From: a bacterium
GTDB lineage: Bacteria; Pseudomonadota; Alphaproteobacteria; Acetobacterales; Acetobacteraceae
Direction of reading: 5' to 3'
Assembly: GCA_026224825.1 (NCBI GenBank)
Contig: JAMFRO010000002.1
Coordinates: 1-64,000 of the forward strand
Length of the DNA stretch: 64,000 nt
Below the pieces are notes generated by a model, which saw only the letters and a program-made list of their open reading frames with translations, made no database searches and was not told the origin of the DNA. The position numbers and the translations under genes were made by a program. Of the stretch, positions 16,737 to 24,965 are shown piece by piece; position 1 is the stretch's first letter; every line of letters begins with the position of its first letter.

Positions 16737-17594
16737 TTAAATATCTTTGGCAAATAGGCGATATTTGCCGTTTTTATCTTTGGTCCAGCCGCTGGAGGCA
16801 TAGGTGCCGCCATCGACATTGATGGTGACGCCGGTGACGTAAGAGGACATGGGCGAGGCGAGGAATACGGCGGTGCCGGCGCAATCGTCGAGATTGCCGG
16901 CGCGGTTCAGGGGGAAATAGCTCGCGTGCTGTTCGCGGAATGCGGGGGTGAGGGATTCGGGTGCGTTGCGGGCCATGACTTCGGTGATGACGCAGTCAGG
17001 GGCGATGCAGTTGACGCGGATATTGTGCGCGGCCAGCTCCAGTGCGGCGGTGCGGGTAAGGTTGATCATGCCGGCTTTGGCCGCGGCGTAGATCGAGTGC
17101 AGCGGGGCGCCGCGTTGGCCCTCGATGCTGGCGATGTTGATGATGGCACCGCCCTGCCCTCCCGCGATCATGGCTTGGGCGGCGGCCTGGGTGGTAGTGA
17201 ACAGGCTGGTGAGGTTGAGGTCTATGCGGCGGTCGGTCTGTTTGTCGGTCATCTCCAGCAGCGGTACGGGCCTGGTGCCGCCTGCGTTGTTGACGAGGAT
17301 GTCCAGCGTGCCGAATTCGGCGACGACGCGGGTGATGCCGGCGCGGACGGCCGCGCGGTCCGTGACATCTGCGGTGATGACCAGGGCGCGGCCGCCCTTT
17401 GCTCGCACCAGGGTGGCGACGGTTTCGGCGGCTTGCGTGTCGATATCGAGGAGGGCGACATCGGCGCCGAATTCGGCGAAGGCCATGGCGATGCCGCGGC
17501 CGATGCCGGCACCGCCGCCGGTGATGAGGGCGACTTTCCCCGTGAGCAGGATGGCGCCGGGGGTGAGGCTGGTCCGGGTGACGTCTTCGTTCAT
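16737..17594 (-). CDS. Short-chain dehydrogenase/reductase
   Basis: A 285-residue SDR. NAD(P) site TGGGAGIGRG near residue 25, acidic LLDID at about residues 48-52 (suggesting NAD preference), NNAGG, and the catalytic Ser...Tyr-xxx-Lys in ASIEGQRGAPLHSIYAAAK. The C-terminal FLASPMSSYVTGVTINVDGG is typical. Its ATG overlaps the TGA of the sulfotransferase gene. Likely oxidises or reduces a hydroxyl/keto group of the same substrate as its LLM neighbours. Confidence 0.9.
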   Translation of the reverse strand: MNEDVTRTSLTPGAILLTGKVALITGGGAGIGRGIAMAFAEFGADVALLDIDTQAAETVATLVRAKGGRALVITADVTDRAAVRAGITRVVAEFGTLDILVNNAGGTRPVPLLEMTDKQTDRRIDLNLTSLFTTTQAAAQAMIAGGQGGAIINIASIEGQRGAPLHSIYAAAKAGMINLTRTAALELAAHNIRVNCIAPDCVITEVMARNAPESLTPAFREQHASYFPLNRAGNLDDCAGTAVFLASPMSSYVTGVTINVDGGTYASSGWTKDKNGKYRLFAKDI

Positions 17595-18829
17595 ACGGCC
17601 ATATTGAAGCGTTCCGCGTAAAAACGGAACTGTTCGCGTAACTGCTCGGGATTCAGGCCGAAGACGGCGGGGTTGGTGCGCTCGTAGCTGCGGTTTTCAT
17701 GGGCATGATCGCGCCACCAGGCTTGCATGTTGGCGCGGGCCTGCGGGGATAGGGTTTCACCCAGGAAGGCGTAGAGCGCCTCGATGCTGGGGAAAGGATC
17801 TTCCTGGAAGGGTACGAACTGGATGTCGAAGAAGCGGTGTTCTTCGCCTGCGTCACGGAAGGCGATCATGCGGTGCATGCCGCGCTCGAAGACAGACCTT
17901 GTTTCCGAGCCGATGGCGTGCAGATCGACATCATCGCTATAGGCCTTGCGCAGTTCGAAGTAGAGATCGGCCACCGAGGGGATGACGCTGCCGACATCGC
18001 GATGTGTCATGACGAAATTTGCGTCGGGGAACACCTGGTTGAGGGCGTTGATGAACAGGCTGTGCGAAGGGTTGCGCAGGCGCCATTTTATGGGCGGAAA
18101 GCGCCATTGCAGCAGTTTCAGCACGCGTTTGACGTAGTGATAGGTGGGCACGAGATCGGCCTTGTCGACGAACCATTCGACGTAGCTGGGGATATGGGCG
18201 AAGGCCTGGAAGATCTGCGATTTGAAATCCAGCGCCATGAGGAGCTGGCATTCCATGGGCGAGGTGGCGGTGCTGGGCAGCATCGCCGTCATGCGCGGGA
18301 AATTTTGCGCGCGGCGTTGCATTGAGAGCTCCGCCATGGCGATGCGCGGGTCGTGTGCCATTGTGGCGGGGTTTGTCGGGGGGCAGGGCCACATGGCTTC
18401 CCAGTTGCGTAGGGAGCGCACGTTGGGGTCCTCGCCCAGCAGAACGCCCAGAGCGGTGGAGCCGGTGCGTGGCAGGCCGAGGCCGATGAGGGGGGCGATG
18501 ATCTGCTGCTCGTCGATTTCTGGATGGCGCGTGTACCAATCTTCGATTTGCAGGCGGTTGGCGAGCAGCATTACGATTTGGGCATCGGTGGCGGCGGAGC
18601 CCGTGGCGTTGAGGCGGGCTTCGCGGTCCAGCGCTGTGACGAGGATACGTAGGCCCTCGTAAAATTCATCGCTGCCGAAATTGGTGAGGTTGGTCTGTTG
18701 GCGCGCCTGCGCCAGCAGTTGGTCAATATGGTCCATTTCATCCCGCAGTTTTTCTGTTGGGGCAAGAGTAGGCGCGCGGTCCGCGAGCGGCAACGGCGGG
18801 ATTGGGACGGAGTTATGGGTTTGCGCCAT
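17591..18829 (-). CDS. Sulfotransferase-family protein
   Basis: A 412-residue protein with the sulfotransferase P-loop GLPRTGSTALGVLL (near residues 118-131) that binds PAPS 5'-phosphosulfate, and NFVMTHRDVGSVIPSVADLYF containing the 3'-phosphate-binding Arg/Ser pattern. It is the large Sulfotransfer_3-like bacterial type. It overlaps the upstream LLM gene by 17 nt and the SDR gene by 4 nt. In several hydrophobic-substrate pathways such proteins sit with LLM and SDR genes; the acceptor is unknown. Confidence 0.85.
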   Translation of the reverse strand: MAQTHNSVPIPPLPLADRAPTLAPTEKLRDEMDHIDQLLAQARQQTNLTNFGSDEFYEGLRILVTALDREARLNATGSAATDAQIVMLLANRLQIEDWYTRHPEIDEQQIIAPLIGLGLPRTGSTALGVLLGEDPNVRSLRNWEAMWPCPPTNPATMAHDPRIAMAELSMQRRAQNFPRMTAMLPSTATSPMECQLLMALDFKSQIFQAFAHIPSYVEWFVDKADLVPTYHYVKRVLKLLQWRFPPIKWRLRNPSHSLFINALNQVFPDANFVMTHRDVGSVIPSVADLYFELRKAYSDDVDLHAIGSETRSVFERGMHRMIAFRDAGEEHRFFDIQFVPFQEDPFPSIEALYAFLGETLSPQARANMQAWWRDHAHENRSYERTNPAVFGLNPEQLREQFRFYAERFNMAV

Positions 18830-19883
18830 GTAGTTGTGCGCGAACTGCCGGCATGACGGCGCTGGCGAAGAGGCTGGTGTTTGTGCCGGCCTCCGGGTGG
18901 AAGCCGGGGCCGACCACGACGAAGCGCTCTATGCCGAGGGCTGCGAGTTCCAGCAGGCGGGCGATGCAATGCTCAGGCGGGCCGACGATGGCGAAGCGCT
19001 GCACGAAATCCCAGGATAGGGCTGCACCCTTGATCTTGTCATGGGAGATGGTGTGGTTGTGCTTGGTCATGTCGTACCCCGCGCGGATGGCGGCGAAATT
19101 TGCCGCGTCGCTGGCGGTTTGCGGGCCGGCCCCCTGCCCTTGGATGACCTGGAAGCGGGCCAGCGGGGCGACGAAGCTGGTGGCGGCTTCGCGGACGGTT
19201 TCGATGTCCGGGTGGCAGACGACGATGATCTGGGCGCCGTAGGAGACGCCTGGGGCTTGGGTGGCGCGGGCGAGGTCCAGGGCCCAGGCCAGGCGCTCCG
19301 GCATGGCGCCGACGCTGAAGGTGACGCGCTCGGCCAACTTGGCGGCCATGGCGATGATTTTGGGGCCGGTGGCGGCGATATCCAACGGGACTTTGGGCAG
19401 GGCTTCGGGCAGCCATTTGAGGCGGGTGGTGGATGGGCGGGCGCCGAGGGAGAGGTTTTGCGCCGAGGGGGCGTCCGCGAACAGCCCCGTGCCGAATTCC
19501 ACCTCGCCGCCGGAGAGCAGGGTTTGTAGCGTGGTGATGGCTTTGTGGAACGCGGGCAGGGTGACGGGGGCATGGCCGAGATAGGCCAGAGCGGAATCAC
19601 CACGGCCGATGCCCAGCACCGCGCGGCCGTTGGAGAGGGATTGGACCGTGGCGATGTTAGCGGCGAGTACCGCCGGGTGGCGCGTGGCGGGGTTGGTGAC
19701 GCCGGTGCAGAGTTTGAGGCGCTCGGTGACCATGGCCCAGGCGCCCATCAGCACGAAGGGATCGGCACTTAGGGATTGGCTGTCCATGAACATCTGGCCG
19801 TCCCAGCCCTCGGCCTCCACCTGACGGGCAAGGGTTGCCGATGTGCCGGGAACCGAACCGCCCGCGCGCCAGAATTCGACCAT
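18813..19883 (-). CDS. LLM-class F420-dependent oxidoreductase (4)
   Basis: A 356-residue luciferase-like protein: start MVEFWRAGGS, GWDGQMFMDSQSLSADPFVLM, LKLCTGVTNPATRHPAVLAANIATVQSLSNGRAVLGIGRGDSALAYLG and a glycine-rich PLDIAATGPKIIAMAAKLAERVTF. This resembles the tetrahydromethanopterin-reductase-like (F420-dependent) branch of LLM proteins. It is the first gene of a four-gene minus-strand operon; its stop lies 17 nt inside the sulfotransferase gene. Confidence 0.87.
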   Translation of the reverse strand: MVEFWRAGGSVPGTSATLARQVEAEGWDGQMFMDSQSLSADPFVLMGAWAMVTERLKLCTGVTNPATRHPAVLAANIATVQSLSNGRAVLGIGRGDSALAYLGHAPVTLPAFHKAITTLQTLLSGGEVEFGTGLFADAPSAQNLSLGARPSTTRLKWLPEALPKVPLDIAATGPKIIAMAAKLAERVTFSVGAMPERLAWALDLARATQAPGVSYGAQIIVVCHPDIETVREAATSFVAPLARFQVIQGQGAGPQTASDAANFAAIRAGYDMTKHNHTISHDKIKGAALSWDFVQRFAIVGPPEHCIARLLELAALGIERFVVVGPGFHPEAGTNTSLFASAVMPAVRAQLHGANP

Positions 19884-19931
19884 TTAGCACCTCCCTCTTT
19901 TGCGGGAGTGTAGGCAGCGTGGGCGTTTGGT

Positions 19932-22900
19932 TCAATATACGTCGCGCAGGTAGCGTTTTTCGCGGGCGAGGGATTTCAGGTAGTCCTGGGCTGTGTCGCG
20001 GGCGAGGCCGCCGTGGCGTTCGGCGATGGCGAGGAGGGCGGCTTCGACGTCGCGGGCCATTTGGGTGGCGTCGCCGCAGACGTAGAGTGCTGCGCCATCC
20101 TGCAGCCAGGACCAGAGTTTGGCGCCTTGTTCCAGCATGCGGTGCTGGACGTAGATTTTTTCCGCCTGGTCGCGGGAGAAGGCGAGGCTGAGTTCGGTGA
20201 GGTGGCCGTGTTTCCGCATTTCGGTCAGTTCGGATTCGTAGTAAAAATCCGCGCGGTGACGCTCACCGAAAAAGAGCCAGTTGCGGCCTGTGGCATTTTG
20301 GGCGCGGCGCTCGTGCAGAAAGGCGCGGAAGGGGGCGATGCCGGTGCCGGGGCCGATCATGATGATGGGGGTATCCGGGTTGGCGGGCAGACGGAAATGC
20401 GAGCTGAGCTGGATGAAGATGGGGATGGTGCCTGTGGCGCGGTCCGCCAGATAGGTTGAGCAGGCGCCTTTGCGCGTGCTGTAGCGTAGGGCAGAGACTG
20501 TGAGATGAATTTGGTTTGGGTGGGCGCGCGGGCTGGAGGCGATGGAATAGAGGCGGGGCTGGATGTGTTTCAGGGCGCTGGCGAATTCCTGGGCTGTGGT
20601 TTTGATGGGGAAGGCAGCGAGGATGTCTGGCAGTTGTTTACCCCAGAGGAATTGTTTTAATCCGTCGCGATTGCCGAGGAGGGATTTCAGCGCCGCGCTG
20701 CCGTTGCGGTCGGCGATGAATTCCAGGGTTTCGCGGCTGGGGCGGGTGAGTTCGAAATTTTCCGCCAGCGCCTGACGCAAGGGGAGATGCCCGGCTTTGT
20801 CGACCGTGACCATGGCGTCATCGGCGAGGCCGGCGGTGGTTAGGATTTCATCGACCAAGGCGGGGCAGTTGGTGGGCCAGACACCCAGGGCATCGCCGAC
20901 TTCATAGGTTATGCCTGAATCTTCCAAGGAGAAGGCGATGAGGCGGGTGTCCTTATCGGTGCCTTGGGCACTCAGCCGCTCGTTGGCCAGGAGTTGCGCA
21001 GGGAAGGGTCTGTTTTTGCTGTGCGGCGCGGGGGCGGTTGGGGCGTGAGGTTCGGCCACGCCGTTGAGGCGTTTGATGATGAGGTTCAGCCAGGGCGTGA
21101 TTTGGGGTTCGTGATCGGCATCGCAATCCAGCCTGCCGGCGAGGCGCTCAGCACCCAGTTCGGCCAGGCGGGCATCCAGGTTTTTGCCGTGTTGGCAGAA
21201 TTGATCGTAGGAGGAATCACCCAGACCGCAGACGGCGTAGCGCAAATGTTCCAGCCGAGGCGCTTCGGAGAGAAACTCCCAGAAGCCGCGGCCGTTATCG
21301 GGTGGCTCGCCATCGCCATAGGTGCTGGAGATGAGGATGATGCTGCCGGCTTTGCCGAGTTCGCCCACGGGGTAGTCATCCATGCAGGCGGATTGCGCGT
21401 TGATGCCGGCGAGGGTGAGCTCGGCTTTCAGAGTTTCAGTGAGGGCCTCGCTGTTTCCGGTTTGTGAGGCCCAGAGGAGGGTGACATTTTGCGTGGCGGG
21501 CTGGAGTTGTGTGGGGCTGCCGGTGCGGCTGAAGATGCCGGCGAGGAGGCCGTTGATCCAGAGCCGTGCGGTGGGGGAGAGCGGTGCGGCTTCGGGCAGG
21601 ATGGGGACGCCGCTGCGGGCCTCCGGCGTGTTCAGCCCGGCGAGGAAGCCGGAGAGGTAGAGGGTTTCGGCATCGCTTAGTATGGGACGCGCGCGAGGGG
21701 TGAGGCTGAGTGCGGCGACGAGAGGGGCCATCTGCGTCATTGGGGGAGTATCTTTCTCGGGCGTTGAGATTTTTTGTAGCTGTACGGCGCAGAATTTGAA
21801 TTCTGGTTGGTGTGAGGTGGCGTCCACCGCGTCGTTGGTGACGGCGTTGATGGCGAGATCTTCGCCGAAGACATCGTTCCAATGGAAGGGCGCGAAGCAG
21901 CAGCCGGGCAGCACGCGCGTGGTGATGACCACGGGCAAACTAGCATGGCCGCGGCGGGAGGTGATGGTGACGCTATCGCCCGCTGTTAGGTTGAGTGGCA
22001 CGGCGTCTTCCGGGTTGATCTCGATGAAAGGGCCGGGGTTGAGTTTGTTGAGGGTTTTGATTTTGCCGGTCTTGGTCATGGTGTGCCATTGATGCGGCAG
22101 GCGGCCGGTGTTGAGTATGAAGGGGTGGGTTGCATCCGGCAGTTCGGCGGGGGGCAAGGCTGGGCGGGGGAAGAAACGGGCCTTGCCGCTGGATGTGGGG
22201 AATCCGTTTTGATAACGGATGGGGTTGCGGGCGGAGGCACCTGGCGGGCAGGGCCATTGCATGGGGGCTGCGCGGAGGTTTTCGTGGCTGGCACCGCTGA
22301 TGTCGTAGCCGGTGGCGGGGTTTGCGGTGTGGCGGATCTCGTCGAAGATTTCCGCTGCGCTGGTGTAGGAAAAACCGGATGTGTAGCCCATGGCGCAGGC
22401 AATTTGCGCGATGATCCGCCAATCGGGGCGGGCCTCGCCGGGTGGCGGGACGGCGGCTTGTGAGAGCGTCATGTTGCGTTCGGAATTGATCATGACGCCG
22501 GCAGCCTCAGCCCAGAGAGCGCCGGGGAGCATGATGTCGGCATAGGTGTTTGTTTCGGTATCGAGAAAGGCGTCCTGGGTGATAACCAGCTCGGCGGTTT
22601 GCAATGCGGAGATGACCCCTGCCCTGTTGGGCATGCTGGCGACGGGGTTGGTACAGATGATCCAGATGGCTTTGATTTTGCCGTTGGCCATATCCGCGAA
22701 CATGTTTACGGCATCTGCGCCCGGGGTGGCGTTGATGCGGCCTTCGGGAATTTCCCATAAGGATTCTATGAATTTTCTGTCCGCAGCACTGGTTACAGCG
22801 CGCTGCCCGGGCAGGCCGTGGCTTAAATACCCGACCTCGCGCCCGCCCATGGCATTGGGCTGGCCGGTGAGGGAGAACGGGCCGCTGCCGGTGCGGCGGA

Positions 22901-23888
22901 TGGCGCCGGTGGCGAGGTGCAGGTTGCAGATGGCGTTGGTGTGCCATGTGCCCTGCGTGCTCTGGTTGAGCCCCATGGTCCAGCAGCTCATCCAGTTTTT
23001 GGCGGCACCGATCCAGCTTGCGGCGGTGCGGATATCGGCCTCGGCCAGGCCGGTGATGGCGGCCACATGCGCTGGGGTGTAGTCGCGCAGGAAGACGGGC
23101 ATTTGCTCCCAGAATTCGGTGTGGGCGGCGATAAAATCCTTGTCTATGGCACCATTTTCGACGAGCAGATGTAAAATGCCGTTGAGGAGGGTGAGGTCCG
23201 TACCGGGTTTTAATTGCAGAAACAGATCGGCTTTGTCCGCCGTGGCGGTGCGGCGCGGGTCGACGACGATGAGTTTGGCACCGGTTTTGGTGCGATCCAG
23301 CAGACGCAGGAAGAGGATGGGGTGGCAATCGGCCATGTTGGCGCCGGCGACGAAGAATAGATCGGCGGCGTCGAAATCTTCGTAAGAGCCGGGCGGGCCG
23401 TCGGCGCCGAGGGAGAGTTTGTAGCCGCTGGCGGCACTGGACATGCACAGGCGCGAATTTGAATCGATGTTGTTGGTGCCTATGAAACCCTTGGCGAGTT
23501 TGTTGGCGAGGTATTGCGCTTCCAGCGACATCTGGCCGGAGACGTAGAGGGCGACGGCATCGGGGCCGTGCGTGTCGATGATGCGGCGCAGGCGGGTGGC
23601 GGTTTGGGTTATGGCATCGTCCATCGGGACGGGCATTTGTTCGTTGTTCTGCCGGATATAGGCATGCTCCATGCGGCCGGAATCCGTCAGTGCCTGGTTG
23701 CTGCTGGAGCCTTTGGTGCAGAGCCGGCCGAAATTGGCGGGGTGGTCCTTGTCGCCGGAGAGTTTTGTGATGCGCCCGGCCTCGGTTTGCAGCACGATGC
23801 CGCAGCCGACGCCGCAATAGGGGCAGACGGATTTGACCAGGGTTTTTTCCGCTGTTGCCGTGGCAGGTTGGGGGTTATGGACCAGCAT
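19932..23888 (-). CDS. Assimilatory nitrate reductase fused to CysJ-like flavoprotein (bifunctional)
   Basis: A 1318-residue fusion. Residues 1-700 are a molybdopterin nitrate reductase (NasA): [4Fe-4S] motif CPYCGVGC (22-29) with Cys57, SNSRLCMSSA (143-152) and the GRLPHQWHTMTKTGK block (595-609). A linker (710-800) leads to a flavodoxin domain (801-940, FMN site SQTGNSEALT), an FAD domain (about 960-1165, RLYSIASSP at 1112-1120) and an NADPH domain (1172-1318, GPGTGIAPFR; CGDATQMARDV). Electrons can thus pass NADPH-FAD-FMN to the Mo centre without a separate reductase. Cytoplasmic; last gene of the nitrate operon, 5 nt after cobA. Confidence 0.93.
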   Translation of the reverse strand: MLVHNPQPATATAEKTLVKSVCPYCGVGCGIVLQTEAGRITKLSGDKDHPANFGRLCTKGSSSNQALTDSGRMEHAYIRQNNEQMPVPMDDAITQTATRLRRIIDTHGPDAVALYVSGQMSLEAQYLANKLAKGFIGTNNIDSNSRLCMSSAASGYKLSLGADGPPGSYEDFDAADLFFVAGANMADCHPILFLRLLDRTKTGAKLIVVDPRRTATADKADLFLQLKPGTDLTLLNGILHLLVENGAIDKDFIAAHTEFWEQMPVFLRDYTPAHVAAITGLAEADIRTAASWIGAAKNWMSCWTMGLNQSTQGTWHTNAICNLHLATGAIRRTGSGPFSLTGQPNAMGGREVGYLSHGLPGQRAVTSAADRKFIESLWEIPEGRINATPGADAVNMFADMANGKIKAIWIICTNPVASMPNRAGVISALQTAELVITQDAFLDTETNTYADIMLPGALWAEAAGVMINSERNMTLSQAAVPPPGEARPDWRIIAQIACAMGYTSGFSYTSAAEIFDEIRHTANPATGYDISGASHENLRAAPMQWPCPPGASARNPIRYQNGFPTSSGKARFFPRPALPPAELPDATHPFILNTGRLPHQWHTMTKTGKIKTLNKLNPGPFIEINPEDAVPLNLTAGDSVTITSRRGHASLPVVITTRVLPGCCFAPFHWNDVFGEDLAINAVTNDAVDATSHQPEFKFCAVQLQKISTPEKDTPPMTQMAPLVAALSLTPRARPILSDAETLYLSGFLAGLNTPEARSGVPILPEAAPLSPTARLWINGLLAGIFSRTGSPTQLQPATQNVTLLWASQTGNSEALTETLKAELTLAGINAQSACMDDYPVGELGKAGSIILISSTYGDGEPPDNGRGFWEFLSEAPRLEHLRYAVCGLGDSSYDQFCQHGKNLDARLAELGAERLAGRLDCDADHEPQITPWLNLIIKRLNGVAEPHAPTAPAPHSKNRPFPAQLLANERLSAQGTDKDTRLIAFSLEDSGITYEVGDALGVWPTNCPALVDEILTTAGLADDAMVTVDKAGHLPLRQALAENFELTRPSRETLEFIADRNGSAALKSLLGNRDGLKQFLWGKQLPDILAAFPIKTTAQEFASALKHIQPRLYSIASSPRAHPNQIHLTVSALRYSTRKGACSTYLADRATGTIPIFIQLSSHFRLPANPDTPIIMIGPGTGIAPFRAFLHERRAQNATGRNWLFFGERHRADFYYESELTEMRKHGHLTELSLAFSRDQAEKIYVQHRMLEQGAKLWSWLQDGAALYVCGDATQMARDVEAALLAIAERHGGLARDTAQDYLKSLAREKRYLRDVY

Positions 23889-23892
23889 TTGT

Positions 23893-24642
23893 TTAGGCCG
23901 TCACGGTTTCCAGGTGCGGAATCGTTGCTGATTCCCGCAGGGCCTCACCGATGAGGATGAGGACCGGGCCGGTGGCGGCGTGGGTAGCGTGCAGCCCAGG
24001 TAGGGTGGCGATGGTGGCGGGCAGATGACGCTCGTTCGCCAGGCTGGCGTTTTCGATGAGGAGGGCGGGCATGCTGGGCTCCATGCCGGATTCGATGAAA
24101 TGCGCGGCGAGGCCTGGAAGTGTTTCGCCGCCCATGTAGATGGCGAGTGTGCCGCCGGTTTTTGTGAGGGCGCAGAAGTCGTGGTTGGGAAGGCCGCCAT
24201 CCGCGCCGTGGCCGGTGATGATGTGCAGCGAGCGGGCGATGTTGCGCTGGGTGAGGGAGATTTTTGTGCCGGCTGCCGCAGCCGAGGCGGCGGTGATGCC
24301 GGGGATGATTTCGAAATCAATGTTGTTCGCGCGCAGGGCGTCCATTTCTTCGGTGGCGCGGCCGAAGATCATGGGGTCGCCCCCTTTCAGGCGGACGACG
24401 ATGTGGCCGGCGAGGGCTTCGGCCACCAGCAGGTCGCAGATCTCACTTTGTGTGGCGGAATGGCGGCCGCAGCGTTTCCCGACATCGATGATTCGGGCTG
24501 AAGGGTTGGCGAGGGCGATGATGCGGGGATCGACCAGGCTGTCGTGCAATACCACCTCCGCGCTTGCCAGCAGGCGGGCGGCTTTCAGGGTTAGCAGTTC
24601 CGGATCTCCCGGGCCGGCGCCCACGAGAAAGACGCGGCTCAT
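23893..24642 (-). CDS. cobA: Uroporphyrinogen-III C-methyltransferase (siroheme synthesis)
   Basis: A 249-residue SUMT: start VFLVGAGPGDPELLTLKAARLL, then VVRLKGGDPMIFGRATEEMDAL, PGITAASAAAA and a C-terminal LILIGEAL. It methylates uroporphyrinogen III to precorrin-2, feeding siroheme for NirB. I chose the ATG at 24642, which overlaps the stop of nirD (ATGA); an upstream extension is arginine/proline-rich. No CysG dehydrogenase/ferrochelatase domain is present, so that step must be elsewhere. Confidence 0.92.
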   Translation of the reverse strand: MSRVFLVGAGPGDPELLTLKAARLLASAEVVLHDSLVDPRIIALANPSARIIDVGKRCGRHSATQSEICDLLVAEALAGHIVVRLKGGDPMIFGRATEEMDALRANNIDFEIIPGITAASAAAAGTKISLTQRNIARSLHIITGHGADGGLPNHDFCALTKTGGTLAIYMGGETLPGLAAHFIESGMEPSMPALLIENASLANERHLPATIATLPGLHATHAATGPVLILIGEALRESATIPHLETVTA

Positions 24643-24965
24643 GGCAGGGACAGGAGCACGCGCCCCGCCTCCACTTTGACGGCGAAATGCGGGGTGCATC
24701 CCACGTCGAGCCCTTGCGCTTTGCCTGATTGCAGTGAGATGACCCAGTTGTGCAGCGGGCAGGTGACGGAGGTGCCGTGCACGATGCCTTGGCTGAGCGG
24801 GCCTTGTTTATGCGGGCATTGGTCGCGCAGGGCGAACACCTCATCGCCATCCGTGCGGAAGATGGCGATGTCTCCCAGTGCTGTTGCGATGGTGCGGGCG
24901 CCGAGGGGGGCGATGTCTTCCAGCGCGCCGACATCCAGGAAATTCGTCTTATTCATGCCGTCCAT
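24639..24965 (-). CDS. nirD: Nitrite reductase [NAD(P)H] small subunit
   Basis: A 108-residue Rieske-like protein with CPHKQG (near 49) and CPLHNW (near 70), each giving a Cys and a His-like position of a [2Fe-2S] site, which in some NirD proteins is retained as here. It partners NirB to reduce nitrite to ammonium in the cytoplasm. Its ATG shares one base with the TAA of nirB and its stop overlaps cobA. Confidence 0.92.
   Translation of the reverse strand: MDGMNKTNFLDVGALEDIAPLGARTIATALGDIAIFRTDGDEVFALRDQCPHKQGPLSQGIVHGTSVTCPLHNWVISLQSGKAQGLDVGCTPHFAVKVEAGRVLLSLP

Noticed and set aside
22507-23817. Long minus-strand frame of 436 codons overlapping the nitrate reductase gene
   Set aside because: Arginine/proline/histidine-rich out-of-frame reading of the molybdopterin domain; no motifs.
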